DNA from: a virus
Direction: 5' to 3' (one strand)
DNA: 51,865 nucleotides
Virus record (IMG/VR): IMGVR_UViG_3300036770_005931
Coordinates: 1 to 51,865 of that record
Shown here: one piece after another, positions 43,137 to 51,865 of the stretch
Layout: each line of letters begins with the position of its first letter
Numbering within the stretch: position 1 is the first letter of the stretch
The notes under the pieces: model-generated
The model's input: the letters and a program-made list of their open reading frames with translations, nothing else
Told to the model about the DNA's origin: nothing
Databases searched by the model: none
Made by a program: the position numbers and the translations under genes

Positions 43137-43177
43137 AAAAGCAAATGGAGCGGTCAGGAGGAAACCGCTCCATTTGC
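43137..43177 (-). terminator. Intrinsic terminator after the holin-like gene
   Basis: GCAAATGGAGCGGT (43141-43154) and ACCGCTCCATTTGC (43164-43177) form a 14-bp stem; on the minus strand TTTT follows. It lies 18 bp past the stop at 43196. Confidence 0.85.
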
Positions 43178-43195
43178 CCTCCTTGTCGGGGAGAC

Positions 43196-43435
43196 TCAGC
43201 CAGCCGGTGTGTTTTCCTTGGCCTTTTTCTTTGCGTATCGCTTGGTTTGAGCATCAAGGAAACTTGCCAACTCTGGGTCGCCAATCTTTGTAGAGGCCCA
43301 CGCAAGCGCGCCCGCGACAACCGGCATACAGAGTGCTATGAATTCGGGGTCAAGATTTGCCTTGGTGGCAAGATAGAGCAAGATGCCCATCACTCCACCC
43401 TTGGCTGCCTGGTCCGTCATTTGCATTTTGTTCAT
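43196..43435 (-). CDS. Holin-like small membrane protein (79 aa)
   Basis: Two hydrophobic stretches (GGVMGILLYLATKA, and EFIALCMPVVAGALAWAS) are separated by a short polar turn, and the C-terminus is strongly basic (KRYAKKKAKE). That is the layout of small class II holins. No endolysin gene is next to it, so another membrane role is possible. It is coupled to the preceding gene by ATGA. Confidence 0.6.
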   Translation of the reverse strand: MNKMQMTDQAAKGGVMGILLYLATKANLDPEFIALCMPVVAGALAWASTKIGDPELASFLDAQTKRYAKKKAKENTPAG

Positions 43436-43695
43436 GAGTTTTCTTCTCCATCATTTTCTTCCCAGTCATTCCAGGAATCCGAATCTGCTATTTCTCGCGT
43501 AATCATGATTTCCTTGGCGCATTCAAGCATGCCGGTACCTAGCCAGGTTGTCATGCCGTCAGATGTTCCCATATGGAGGTCGCGAGAGTCGTTGTCAACC
43601 ACTTCTGCAATAATTATCCAATTGGTAATCATTTGCTCGGGAAATGCCTCGGCAATAAGACCCTGAAAGTCCTTGTCATCACCTGGCTTTGACAT
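43432..43695 (-). CDS. Hypothetical acidic protein (87 aa)
   Basis: A small protein with a strand-rich middle (NWIIIAEVVDND) and an acidic end (NDWEENDGEENS). Coupled to the holin-like gene. No family is recognised. Confidence 0.6.
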   Translation of the reverse strand: MSKPGDDKDFQGLIAEAFPEQMITNWIIIAEVVDNDSRDLHMGTSDGMTTWLGTGMLECAKEIMITREIADSDSWNDWEENDGEENS

Positions 43696-43719
43696 AAAGC
43701 AAGTTTACCATGCGCCCCA

Positions 43720-45165
43720 TCAGAGGCTATCAACACATTCATGGGTGACTATGAACCCCATTGGCTTTACTTTCCGCAGTTCGGTTATCAGTAGTGGCGA
43801 CTGCGTGCCGGTAATTCCACTTGGGGTTTCGGATGTAAGAGTCTTAACGAATATTTGCCAAGGAAACTGGATGGGGTCAAAGAACACATCAATAGTTTGA
43901 GTTCCCGAAAGAAGATATCGAATACCGTCACGAAGACTACGACAGGTTCCAGCATCGTGACCAGTTCTGCGGTCTGTAACGAGTTGGCGGCGCGTTGGAA
44001 TGAAGTTTGAGTCAGTGATATCAAATGATTCAATTTCAATCCAGTCAGAATCAACTAATGTGACTGTTCCCACTGAACCAGATGCCGACACTCCAGACTG
44101 GGACCACTCAAGGGTATTTGTGCCGGTATCAACATTAGTGAGTTCAAATTGACCGTTGAAGGTTGAAGCCCCCTCAACAGTTACAGTATCCCCAATGGAA
44201 AATTCAGTTGGTGAGGCACTGACGACGGCAGAAACATTTCCACTTCCATCTCTGGTTACGGAGGAAATCGTGTAAGTGATATCCGGCTCGGGGTCAATAT
44301 CCTCATGGATTCCTTCCCATGTGGTCGGAAGGTTTCCCCACGGAGTCGTACCAGCGGTTAGTCGCTCAAGTTTAATGCCAACAAACTGAGCAAGCCAGGG
44401 CATATAGTCTGGGTCAACTGCATCAATATCAACTAAAGTGCTTTTTGTTGCGTCGTCATTTTCTATGTATCCTTCAGAAATATCACGATATCTAAAGTCA
44501 AGAGCCTGACTAAATGCCCGACCAGCAAAGACAAGGCCCACATCCATAAACCTAGTCATAGGATATTGAGGATTTTGCTGCTCGGAATCTGCATCAATAA
44601 GAAACCGAGGCATTCTACTAATGGTTTCCCTGAGGAATAAATTGTCAGCAAATCCAAAAGCATTTTTGACAACGGGATGGGCAATCAAAACATTGACCGC
44701 TCCAAATTGCGAGCGAAATAGTATGGTTGCCCTGAATGTTTGGTTTGTAACACTCGTAGGAACGACTAGCGAATCAGAACGAATAACTGTCCATGTAGAT
44801 GCAGGCACCTCATAATAGTTACTAGTAATTGATGCTGGCGAAGAGTTTTGTATGCGTATGGCTACTTCAATAGGTGACGTACAGAAGACATTCACCGTTG
44901 AATTGATTGAATCTCTGATAAATTCTGGACCAACAACAAATGAGTCGTGAGTTACGGAAAACTCAGTATTAGGACTCCCAGCCGAAAGTGCCTGCACGCT
45001 AAGAGCGTGATAAACACCCTTGAAGAGACGTGTACTTTCTACGGTTAGGCTGGCATTGGACCCGGTCCATGAACCAGTGTTGGGCTGAAAAAGGTAGTCT
45101 TCGTCACCCAAAAAGTTAACATACGGCGCATCAAGGCGCTGTAGCGCTTCTCTGCTCGTTGCCAT
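43720..45165 (-). CDS. Baseplate wedge protein, gpI-like, with inserted beta domain (481 aa)
   Basis: DAVDPDYMPWLAQFVGIKL (near residue 250) and the block TRRQLVTDRRTGHDAGTCRSLRDGIRYLL resemble the P2 gpI tail-protein family, which links the J-type wedge to the baseplate. A roughly 80-residue beta domain (YTISSVTRDGSGNVSAVVSA) is inserted between these blocks, and the N-terminal 200 residues form another beta domain. Its position right after the J-like gene fits. Confidence 0.75.
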   Translation of the reverse strand: MATSREALQRLDAPYVNFLGDEDYLFQPNTGSWTGSNASLTVESTRLFKGVYHALSVQALSAGSPNTEFSVTHDSFVVGPEFIRDSINSTVNVFCTSPIEVAIRIQNSSPASITSNYYEVPASTWTVIRSDSLVVPTSVTNQTFRATILFRSQFGAVNVLIAHPVVKNAFGFADNLFLRETISRMPRFLIDADSEQQNPQYPMTRFMDVGLVFAGRAFSQALDFRYRDISEGYIENDDATKSTLVDIDAVDPDYMPWLAQFVGIKLERLTAGTTPWGNLPTTWEGIHEDIDPEPDITYTISSVTRDGSGNVSAVVSASPTEFSIGDTVTVEGASTFNGQFELTNVDTGTNTLEWSQSGVSASGSVGTVTLVDSDWIEIESFDITDSNFIPTRRQLVTDRRTGHDAGTCRSLRDGIRYLLSGTQTIDVFFDPIQFPWQIFVKTLTSETPSGITGTQSPLLITELRKVKPMGFIVTHECVDSL

Positions 45166-45167
45166 GA

Positions 45168-46697
45168 CTATACGCTCGCTACCGTAACTTCACTGCTTGG
45201 AAGTGTTCCCTTGAAGACAAATGCAATGTCGCCGTTGTCTTCTTCTGTTGCGATTGCTTCGTCAAGAGAGGTCATTGTCAAAGTTTCTACATAGTCCACA
45301 CCGTCAATTTGCGACACTTGGGATATCAGGGCATTCTTTCGAATAAGCGTTGTGAATGGATATTGCGACGGGCTGACATACGCTGTGAGGAAGTCATCTA
45401 CTGCGGTTCGCACCTCAAGGGTTGAATATCCAGGTACTATGGCGATTTCAACACCAATTTCAACCGGGGCAATAATCACATCACTCAAATAGAAAGAAAG
45501 ACCCGCAACACAGCGACTTCTAATCTCCTGTTCAACAGCCGCTTTTTCTGTCGGTGTTAGGCTTGCACCCGTGTTGGTTGACATGAAGACCGTTACACAT
45601 CCACCGACATCGTCTGCGTTGAATGCAACCTGGTCAAGAAATTCAAGTTTGGCTTCCTGGTCTGGATAGTCAACTTGGGCTGTTTCTGTGCCGTCACCGT
45701 AGTCATAGGCAACATATGGACCATCGGTGAACTGGTCTTGGATTCCGCCAGTCAGTGCCCAAATACCATCGTAGTCAGGCTTTGAGGTGTCCTTGACGCG
45801 AACCGTTGTAAAAACAGTTTCCGTATCGCCGAATGGGGTTGAACCCTCTAGGACATTCTCAATGACTGCACTACCGCCCGTGGAACTGAACGTCCTGAAA
45901 TATGTACTTGCGCCAATATTGACGGGGGCGCATGATGCATTTACTAGGTTCGTGCCACCATCAAAGACTGTCGTCGTCACGAGGAATTGCTGAAGGCGAG
46001 TTAGGTCATAGGCTTTTACACGATAGGCACTTTCGTAGTTTGAAAGAATAAAGTTGGTTAATTGGTCTGCATTGGCTAGTGAACGACTCAAACTAGCCAA
46101 ATACGTGACAGCCCTATCAAAGAAAGTATCATCAGACTCACTGTTGCTTCCCTGAACAAAGGCCCCTTCAAATGTTGCATCAAACAGACGGTTAATTGGG
46201 GTCAGAATTGTCAGGGCAGTGCCATCCGAAACAACTGGCTTTTCACCCGCTTCAACGGCAGCAATTTGTACGGGGTCCGACTGGGATTCTCCCTCTGGGA
46301 TGCTCACGGAGGATGTGGTTGCGTAGATGTGCGTTACAACGCCATCAGCAGTTGTCTCGGTAAATGAGACCTGCGTTCCAGCCGGAATAAAAAGCCCATT
46401 GGTATCGATTGATGTAAAAATGACCGAGCCAGACGCAAATGTTGCCTCAGCGCGGTAAAAGCCCATAAGGCGCAGAATGCCTTCCATGAGGCCGTCCGGG
46501 AGTCGGTTGACTGAACCAGTGACAAGACCGGCAATATAGGACATTGCCTCCAGCATGGCGTCTTCAACCGTGCCAGGACGCGGGTCAAACTCCGGCAACG
46601 CAACAAGCGCGTAATCTCGCGCCAGGTTGTAAATCTCAATTGGCTGAAGGTCATTGACGGTCAGGTCAATGTATTCACGGAAATCGGGCGATGCCAT
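45168..46697 (-). CDS. Baseplate J-like protein (509 aa)
   Basis: The arrangement LPEFDPRPGTVEDAMLEAMSYIAG, then FIPAGTQVSFTE, then a central PINRLFDATFEGAFVQGSNSESDDTFFDRAV and the C-terminal LTPTEKAAVEQEIRSR block are hallmarks of the baseplate J family (P2 gpJ, T4 gp6). It builds the baseplate wedge. It is followed by gpI and preceded by a gp25-like gene, the usual contractile-tail order. Confidence 0.92.
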   Translation of the reverse strand: MASPDFREYIDLTVNDLQPIEIYNLARDYALVALPEFDPRPGTVEDAMLEAMSYIAGLVTGSVNRLPDGLMEGILRLMGFYRAEATFASGSVIFTSIDTNGLFIPAGTQVSFTETTADGVVTHIYATTSSVSIPEGESQSDPVQIAAVEAGEKPVVSDGTALTILTPINRLFDATFEGAFVQGSNSESDDTFFDRAVTYLASLSRSLANADQLTNFILSNYESAYRVKAYDLTRLQQFLVTTTVFDGGTNLVNASCAPVNIGASTYFRTFSSTGGSAVIENVLEGSTPFGDTETVFTTVRVKDTSKPDYDGIWALTGGIQDQFTDGPYVAYDYGDGTETAQVDYPDQEAKLEFLDQVAFNADDVGGCVTVFMSTNTGASLTPTEKAAVEQEIRSRCVAGLSFYLSDVIIAPVEIGVEIAIVPGYSTLEVRTAVDDFLTAYVSPSQYPFTTLIRKNALISQVSQIDGVDYVETLTMTSLDEAIATEEDNGDIAFVFKGTLPSSEVTVASV

Positions 46698-46997
46698 TTA
46701 TTCATTCCTTTGACTAAAAGCAAGATTGACCCGAACTCGACCATATTCTTGTAGTTCAATTTCTGCTGAGTCAATAATTATTTCAGGGATAAATGCCCCA
46801 GCGGTGAAAGCCAAGTCACGAGTCAAGGAGTCATCAAAAGTTGGGTCCTCAACACCAAAATCCGGATTAAGGGGTAATTCACCAGGCAGAATCTGCAATG
46901 ACATTGCTAGTAGATGTGCATAAAAGTCATCCGTGCCGTCAACAAATTTCTCAACCTGCCCATTCAGGAAGCGCATGGGAAATTTGAACGTATCCAT
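46698..46997 (-). CDS. gp25/gpW-like baseplate protein (99 aa)
   Basis: LLAMSLQILPGELPLNPDFGVEDPTFDD and the closing RVRVNLAFSQRNE fit the gp25-like wedge family (T4 gp25, P2 gpW), the most conserved component of contractile baseplates. Its stop is adjacent to the start of the J-like gene. Confidence 0.85.
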   Translation of the reverse strand: MDTFKFPMRFLNGQVEKFVDGTDDFYAHLLAMSLQILPGELPLNPDFGVEDPTFDDSLTRDLAFTAGAFIPEIIIDSAEIELQEYGRVRVNLAFSQRNE

Positions 46998-47024
46998 AGG
47001 TCTATTTTGCCATCTTTCGGTGAT

Positions 47025-47354
47025 TTACAGGATTCGTCCAGTGATGACGACATCCGACTTCTCGTTGTTAAGAAATGTACAAAGCACCTTACTGCCAACA
47101 GGTGGAGCAACATTTGAAAGGGTTACATCCGTAACAACTTGTACATCTTCAACAGTCTGTTTTGTGACACTCAAGGAGAAGGCATTTGATGTGACGAGAC
47201 ATGGACCGTACACAAAGCCCGAGGCGACCTCTGGAACCTCAACGAAAATAGATGAACCCGTCACTTGCCTGACTACTCCAACATAAACGCCCCCGCCTTG
47301 GAATGGCGTGTTGACTGTTTTACCCGGCGCAATTAGTCCGTTGTCGTTAGCCAT
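47025..47354 (-). CDS. Small OB-fold-like baseplate protein (109 aa)
   Basis: A beta-rich protein (VYVGVVRQVTGSSIFVEVPE, VLCTFLNNEKSDVVITGRIL) with the look of the OB domain of spike or hub proteins (gpV / gp5 N-terminal). It is short, with no beta-helix spike. AGGAGAAGCC precedes the start. Confidence 0.65.
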   Translation of the reverse strand: MANDNGLIAPGKTVNTPFQGGGVYVGVVRQVTGSSIFVEVPEVASGFVYGPCLVTSNAFSLSVTKQTVEDVQVVTDVTLSNVAPPVGSKVLCTFLNNEKSDVVITGRIL

Positions 47355-47362
47355 GGCTTCTC

Positions 47363-49060
47363 CTAAATCCTGAATCTGTCCGGAATTTGAACTGCTTGGA
47401 TTCCAAAGGAACTCTTGATATTCCAGCCGGGAATAATTTCATTTAAAACGACACCTTGGTTAAGCGAGTTGTATTTTACCTTTGATAACCGAGTGTTGGC
47501 GCTTTGTGCCGCTGAATAGACATTACGTATTTCTCTTTGTTTCAGAGAGTTTGTTCCTATGTTGAGAATATTTTGAGCCACAAGAATAGACGAAGCAATT
47601 GCTTCACGCTCTCCACTGCTTAACTTAAGATTTGCTTTAATATACGTCGTTATTGCGTTGCGCGAAGCCTGACTCAATGATACTGGTGCACTTCGTGGGC
47701 CACTCGTAGTGAGAAGTGATGTAGTACCCGATGTTCTCTGCTGGCGTTCAATTTGGTCCGCAGTTTCGTCAATGGCGTTATTGCTGATGCCCGCCGAGAC
47801 TCCTAAAGTTGATGTTGGCTTTCTTGCAACAAAAGTAACCAGAATTGCGTCCGTTATTTTGCGCTCATCCTCGGAAAGGCTCTGGTCATTTTTGATTGTT
47901 CGCCGAATAGAATCAAGAGTTGCTCCGGCATTAAAAAACTCAACACTTGCCTGAACGATGGCTTTAATAGCATTTGCATTTGAGCCTCTGTAACCCATCA
48001 AAGCCAGAGCACTTGTGGTAAATGTACGAGACGCCTGAGCCGACAACTTTTGCTCAACAATGACCCTATTTAAACCCAGCCCAGGTACCGGAGCAATTGG
48101 GTTGTCCCCACGGTTTCCTCCAGAGGGGCTGGAACCCTGTGATGTTGATGTGCTAATGTTTTCCTTATCGGGGTCAACTGGAACTCGGAATTGAACCTGC
48201 ACCGGCTCATTAGAGCCTTCATTGAAGGTCACATCAGTTATTAAATAAAATGCCTCAAAGTCCGGGATGCCACCCAAGAATATTGTCATTCCTGGGCGCA
48301 AGTTGACGCCATTGAATCTGTCCACAAGCATTGAGCCAGATGCGGCATTGATGTCATCGTCCGAACGACGGAGTGATGGTTGCTCTAAAAGAATGTACTG
48401 CTGTTGAGCCTCTGTCCAAACCGGGTCTTTCGTCTCTGGATAGAAAAATGGAATCCATTTGAACTCGCCAAAAGAGTACTTGGGGTCGCCCCATTTGCCG
48501 AGAAGAAACTTTTCGGAACCAAAAAACAGAGTGTTTTCAGACTCAAAACAAATGAACTGTTGCTCGCTAGCCAAACTTTTTAAAACGGTCCAGACTGAGT
48601 CATCAGAGTTTTTTGTTTTTCCTTTGACAACGGCTGGCTTCTTCGTTGTCTGTTCCCCGATGAAGTTCATTCCAAATCGTTGGGCAATAGTGAAGGCAAA
48701 CTCATAGGCAGACATGCCTCGATAGGCTTCTGGCCTCTTATCGCGCTTCATTAACTGAATTGCCTTGGAGCGGCACTCAATTTGATACTCAGGATGTATT
48801 GACGAACTGCGTTGAGTGGAGACTGCGGCTATTTCAAACCACAGGTTTCGGTAAAAAATGTCTCGCCTGACTTGAAAGTAGTTTGCCTTGGCGAAAGTAA
48901 ATGCTGAGTCAAGCACAGTTACGGATACTTGCGATGAGTTTTCAAGAGATAGCGAAACCGAAAAATCAATAATTGCCTCGGTAATATCTCGCGACTGAAA
49001 TGTGCTGAGGTCCCCAAGGTTGAATAATTTCTGGTCAATCGGCTCAAAGTATGATGTCAT
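47363..49060 (-). CDS. Baseplate hub protein, gpD / XkdQ-like (565 aa)
   Basis: The first 300 residues carry hub features: the beta opening (DITEAIIDFSVSLSLENSSQVSVTVLD), EIAAVSTQRSSSIHPEYQIECRS, the SVWTVLKSLASEQQFICFES block and PGMTIFLGGIPDFEAFYLI. After a Ser/Gly linker (near residue 310) the C-terminal 250 residues are helical, an extra domain not typical of gpD. It follows the tube-associated gene, as in PBSX-type and P2-type tails. Confidence 0.75.
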   Translation of the reverse strand: MTSYFEPIDQKLFNLGDLSTFQSRDITEAIIDFSVSLSLENSSQVSVTVLDSAFTFAKANYFQVRRDIFYRNLWFEIAAVSTQRSSSIHPEYQIECRSKAIQLMKRDKRPEAYRGMSAYEFAFTIAQRFGMNFIGEQTTKKPAVVKGKTKNSDDSVWTVLKSLASEQQFICFESENTLFFGSEKFLLGKWGDPKYSFGEFKWIPFFYPETKDPVWTEAQQQYILLEQPSLRRSDDDINAASGSMLVDRFNGVNLRPGMTIFLGGIPDFEAFYLITDVTFNEGSNEPVQVQFRVPVDPDKENISTSTSQGSSPSGGNRGDNPIAPVPGLGLNRVIVEQKLSAQASRTFTTSALALMGYRGSNANAIKAIVQASVEFFNAGATLDSIRRTIKNDQSLSEDERKITDAILVTFVARKPTSTLGVSAGISNNAIDETADQIERQQRTSGTTSLLTTSGPRSAPVSLSQASRNAITTYIKANLKLSSGEREAIASSILVAQNILNIGTNSLKQREIRNVYSAAQSANTRLSKVKYNSLNQGVVLNEIIPGWNIKSSFGIQAVQIPDRFRI

Positions 49061-49072
49061 GGTAATCTACGC

Positions 49073-49777
49073 TCATGTAGGCGTCTGACTCCAGTCAAGT
49101 ACATCATCTTCTTTTGGATTATTGCCCTGACTCGGCTTATTTTGCTGCGGGACAGCAGATGTATACGTAATCACTGGAAGGTCGGCCACCTTGATGGTCG
49201 GATTAATATTTTCCACCAATGTCATACTTGCTTCAGCAGCCACGATTTTGTTATCGGCGTTTCGACGTATTGAAGAAAGTGAAAAATCAATAATTGACCA
49301 AAATATGCCGTTTCTGTTTCCTGCCGTTAGCGAGTTCGTGATTTGCTTGTCTAGTTGCGTAAAGTAAACGGTCCTAGCGCTGTTGGCGATTCGTTGCAGT
49401 TGCTCAATCTGGTCATCAATTGAGATAAACAATCCATCTTGAGGGACGGCCAATAGAAAGTTAAACGAAACCTGCTTCGCCCGATAACGAGCAAAGGCTA
49501 CTAGGGGTGTTTTGCCAGGTCGGGAAATTTCACTAATTTCCGGGGAAAGATTTGAGTACTGTATCTGCTGGGGAGTAAATGGGAACACGAATGGGTCAAT
49601 GCTGGTCTGACCTGTGCCGGTCACCACATTCATAATGGCTTTTTTGGGGTCCGCTCTGCGAGTTGAAACCTGATTTCCACTAAAGGTAGATGCTCGGTTC
49701 CTGAATGCTCGGCGCCTACTAGCGCCAGCGGTTACTGAGATTCTACGTAGGTCATTTACTCGTCTTGTTCTGGCCAT
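49073..49777 (-). CDS. Tail tube / hub-associated protein, XkdP-like (234 aa)
   Basis: A basic N-terminus (MARTRRVNDLRRISVT) leads to FVFPFTPQQIQYSNLSPEISEISRPG, then LVAFARYRAKQVSFNFLL, a pattern found in the proteins between tape measure and hub of contractile tails. A LysM domain seen in some relatives is not evident. Confidence 0.65.
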   Translation of the reverse strand: MARTRRVNDLRRISVTAGASRRRAFRNRASTFSGNQVSTRRADPKKAIMNVVTGTGQTSIDPFVFPFTPQQIQYSNLSPEISEISRPGKTPLVAFARYRAKQVSFNFLLAVPQDGLFISIDDQIEQLQRIANSARTVYFTQLDKQITNSLTAGNRNGIFWSIIDFSLSSIRRNADNKIVAAEASMTLVENINPTIKVADLPVITYTSAVPQQNKPSQGNNPKEDDVLDWSQTPT

Positions 49778-49779
49778 TT

Positions 49780-51865
49780 TTAGTACCTTTCACTACGCGA
49801 CTTTTGCGACCGGTCAATGTAGTCCATAATCTGCATAGCAAGCGATTCGGCATTCTCTCCCGGCTGCTGGTTGATAACGAAGTTATTCGTTATTGTGTTG
49901 CCTCCTACCGAGCCGGTTGCGACTGGGCGCATTACTGGAGTTGGGTCATCGCCTATGTGATTAGCCGTGTTGGGGACGACATGTAGGTGGCGACTGGAGG
50001 AGCCTCCGTGGAATTCGGCATATCCGCCTGACGCCTTGACTGCCGCCTGATAAAGGCCAAGGTTCTGGCCGACCAAGTCGTAGGCGCGACCAGCAGCATG
50101 GTCTGATGACATTGAACCAAGGCCCCAATTACGAAGTCCGGAGGTTACAGTTCGGTTGCCCGCAATCATTGCATCAAATCGTGAGTGAGCACCGAGTGTC
50201 CCAACAATGTTGCGTCGTGGAGTTGAAGTGTCTCCCGGCGCCAGTTTGTCAACATGCGTTCCAAACTCTTGAACAGCAACCGCAAAGTTGTCATTGACGA
50301 CGGAACGGAAACCTGCAACTGTATCATTTATTCCACTGAGCAACTTCTGTTCGCTCGTATCGTCAGGCTTCAAGAGAGCAGCAAGGTCCTCTCCCAAGAT
50401 GTCCTTTAGTTGAGTTTCAACAGTATTGAATCGACCGCCCTTTGGTAGGGCTCCCTCTTCAGTGAACGCGGGACCTTCTCGGAGTTGTTTTGCAATCTCA
50501 AGGAGGCGCATTGGGTCGGTTGTCCCAAGTTCTGAAAGTATTGCTGTTAATTGTTCAGTAGAAACACCTAGCGTTTTTCCAATTCCGGCGGCTCCGCTAA
50601 TCAGGTTCTCTGCAGCGAGTTGAGCAACGGCAGTTGCCGAGCCTCCCATCAGCGATGCTTGAATATCAGCCCATCCAGCGTCCATGAAGGCCTCTTGAAC
50701 GCCTTCACCAGAGAAAATTGCCCCTGGCACATTAAATGCTGCCCCGCCTCCAGGAACCACTCCGAGCCTCTGCATGAGAACTTCCATGGCTTTAATGGGG
50801 TCGCCACCGGCTATTAACAGTTCTTGCTGAGCCAGAGTTTGAATACCTGCGCCTAATTGCTCTGTGGTTAGGGTGCCAGCAAGGGCGGCCTCTCTCAATG
50901 CCCGAGCCGCTTCGTTCGCCACATTGGGAGCATTCAAGATGTCAACAGTTTGCTGAATCTGAGATACCACTCCAGCAAAGGAGTTTGTCAAAGCAGTATT
51001 AAAGTCATCCCCAAACCTTTGAGTTGCCATACCAGTGGCTTCCAGAATCTGTTGAAGAGAAATTAAACTGCTACCCAAATCAATATCGGCTGCATTGGCC
51101 ATATCTCGAATTTGGTCAGTTGTCATTCCGGTGATTTGCTCAAGGTCGCTAAATCGTGAGCCCATCAAGTCAATTGAGTTTTGTAGGCCTTTGCTACGCT
51201 CTTCCCAGGCCTTCATTCCCGCCTCTTCGGCAGTTCCAGCCTTCACCTGAGTCTTAGCAAACTCTTTCATTTTTGCATCAAACTCGCCCATCGCCTGGGT
51301 GGCGGCAGCCATGTCGTTACCAGCAAGCATTGTTTCAACATTTGAGGCGTAATTATCAACAAACTTATTTGCGGCTTCCTTGGCCTGTTTTTTGTACTGA
51401 TTATTCTTTACAAATCCGATGACTGCTCCAGCAAATAGTCCTATAACGGCTCCAGCGGCAGCCCCAATTGGTCCTCCAGCGGCGCCAATCATGGCCCCTG
51501 TTGCAGCGCCACCAAGAGCACCGACTCCAGCCCCTGCTGCAATTGTCGCGGCGGCATTTCCTCCTGTTGCTCGCGCGGCAGCACCCGACAAGTAGTCGGC
51601 GCCAGCGATTGTAGCGCCAGCAGCAAATGCCGGGAGAGCAAATGACATCCCCTTTGATGTCTTTGGATACCCGAAAAATCCCTTTGTTTGTTTCCCCACT
51701 CCAAACTTTCCACCCGGAGCAATCATTGAACCAAATAATCCGCCCGTCAGCATTGAGCCCGCTGCGCCTCCTATGCCTGGGATTTGGGGTAATCCTCCGA
51801 AGGCTAAGGCTCCGCCAAACATCAAAGCCTTTCCTCCGGCACCCATCGCTCCATATCCCTTGGCC
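49780..51865 (-). CDS. Tape measure protein with C-terminal M15-type peptidase domain, 5' end outside window
   Basis: The frame remains open to the right edge (AKGYGAM upstream of the internal ATG at 51846), so the true start is outside. At least 694 residues are visible. The N-terminal visible part has Gly/Ala-rich membrane-like helices (AAGAGVGALGGAATGAMIGA and further repeats), the middle is helical, and near the C-terminus SDHAAGRAYDL and SSRHLHVVPN give the H...D...HxH set of M15-type D,D-carboxypeptidases. That domain could open peptidoglycan as DNA enters. The last residues are helical. Confidence 0.88.
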   Translation of the reverse strand, partial: AKGYGAMGAGGKALMFGGALAFGGLPQIPGIGGAAGSMLTGGLFGSMIAPGGKFGVGKQTKGFFGYPKTSKGMSFALPAFAAGATIAGADYLSGAAARATGGNAAATIAAGAGVGALGGAATGAMIGAAGGPIGAAAGAVIGLFAGAVIGFVKNNQYKKQAKEAANKFVDNYASNVETMLAGNDMAAATQAMGEFDAKMKEFAKTQVKAGTAEEAGMKAWEERSKGLQNSIDLMGSRFSDLEQITGMTTDQIRDMANAADIDLGSSLISLQQILEATGMATQRFGDDFNTALTNSFAGVVSQIQQTVDILNAPNVANEAARALREAALAGTLTTEQLGAGIQTLAQQELLIAGGDPIKAMEVLMQRLGVVPGGGAAFNVPGAIFSGEGVQEAFMDAGWADIQASLMGGSATAVAQLAAENLISGAAGIGKTLGVSTEQLTAILSELGTTDPMRLLEIAKQLREGPAFTEEGALPKGGRFNTVETQLKDILGEDLAALLKPDDTSEQKLLSGINDTVAGFRSVVNDNFAVAVQEFGTHVDKLAPGDTSTPRRNIVGTLGAHSRFDAMIAGNRTVTSGLRNWGLGSMSSDHAAGRAYDLVGQNLGLYQAAVKASGGYAEFHGGSSSRHLHVVPNTANHIGDDPTPVMRPVATGSVGGNTITNNFVINQQPGENAESLAMQIMDYIDRSQKSRSERY

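Overview
The window is part of a tailed, contractile-tail (myovirus-type) phage genome, probably infecting an actinobacterium. The evidence for the host is a WhiB-like regulator, several strong promoters placed 6-7 nt from the start codon (leaderless mRNAs), palindromes of the actinobacterial LexA type (CGAAC-N4-GTTCG), and small proteins of types common in actinophages. A baseplate J protein, a gp25-like protein, a gpD-like hub, a gpI-like protein and a tape measure point to a contractile tail. Terminase large subunit, portal and capsid genes are not visible and must lie outside the window.

Layout. (1) 1-1690 holds a few small minus-strand genes and an unusual non-coding stretch: a parS-like palindrome, LexA-type palindromes (one alone, five in a 15-bp array), 21-bp iterons and a cluster of about eleven DnaA-box-like sites. 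This looks like a replication/partition origin. (2) 1688-4724 holds small accessory genes of unknown function. (3) 4794-6146 is a remarkable tandem array of about 75 units with an 18-bp period, each with a conserved 9-bp half and a variable 9-bp half; two unit types alternate strictly (36-bp dimer). It lies downstream of, and on the same predicted transcript as, a gene resembling the C-terminal domain of IS110 transposases (6332-7195). (4) 8425-13449 is a ten-gene overlapping minus-strand operon with a PI3/4-kinase-like protein, a beta-class DNA methyltransferase and small unknowns. (5) 13589-24190 is the DNA-metabolism module: class II ribonucleotide reductase, a clavaminate-synthase-like oxygenase, a PD-(D/E)XK nuclease-like protein, SSB, a DUF932 protein, WhiB, primase-helicase, an HTH protein, an RHH/zinc-ribbon protein and an AT-hook protein. 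(6) 24236-28516 holds a lipoprotein, a candidate structured RNA, an odd tRNA-like gene, and a minus-strand cluster of two methyltransferases, a phytanoyl-CoA-dioxygenase-like enzyme and a double glycosyltransferase. (7) 28536-51865 is the tail, read on the minus strand: tape measure, baseplate, a 1956-residue collagen-like fibre and many receptor-binding accessory proteins.

Inside the tail-fibre region sits a plus-strand two-gene insertion (31278-33256) encoding a complete-looking cytochrome P450 and a glycosyltransferase, with its own promoter. With the two Fe(II)/2-oxoglutarate-type oxygenases, the methyltransferases and the glycosyltransferases, the phage carries an oxidative and sugar-modifying capacity that is unusual for a phage. 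Whether it acts on virion fibres, host envelope or small molecules cannot be read from the sequence.

All motif matches, promoter calls and repeat counts were made by eye; no database search was run.
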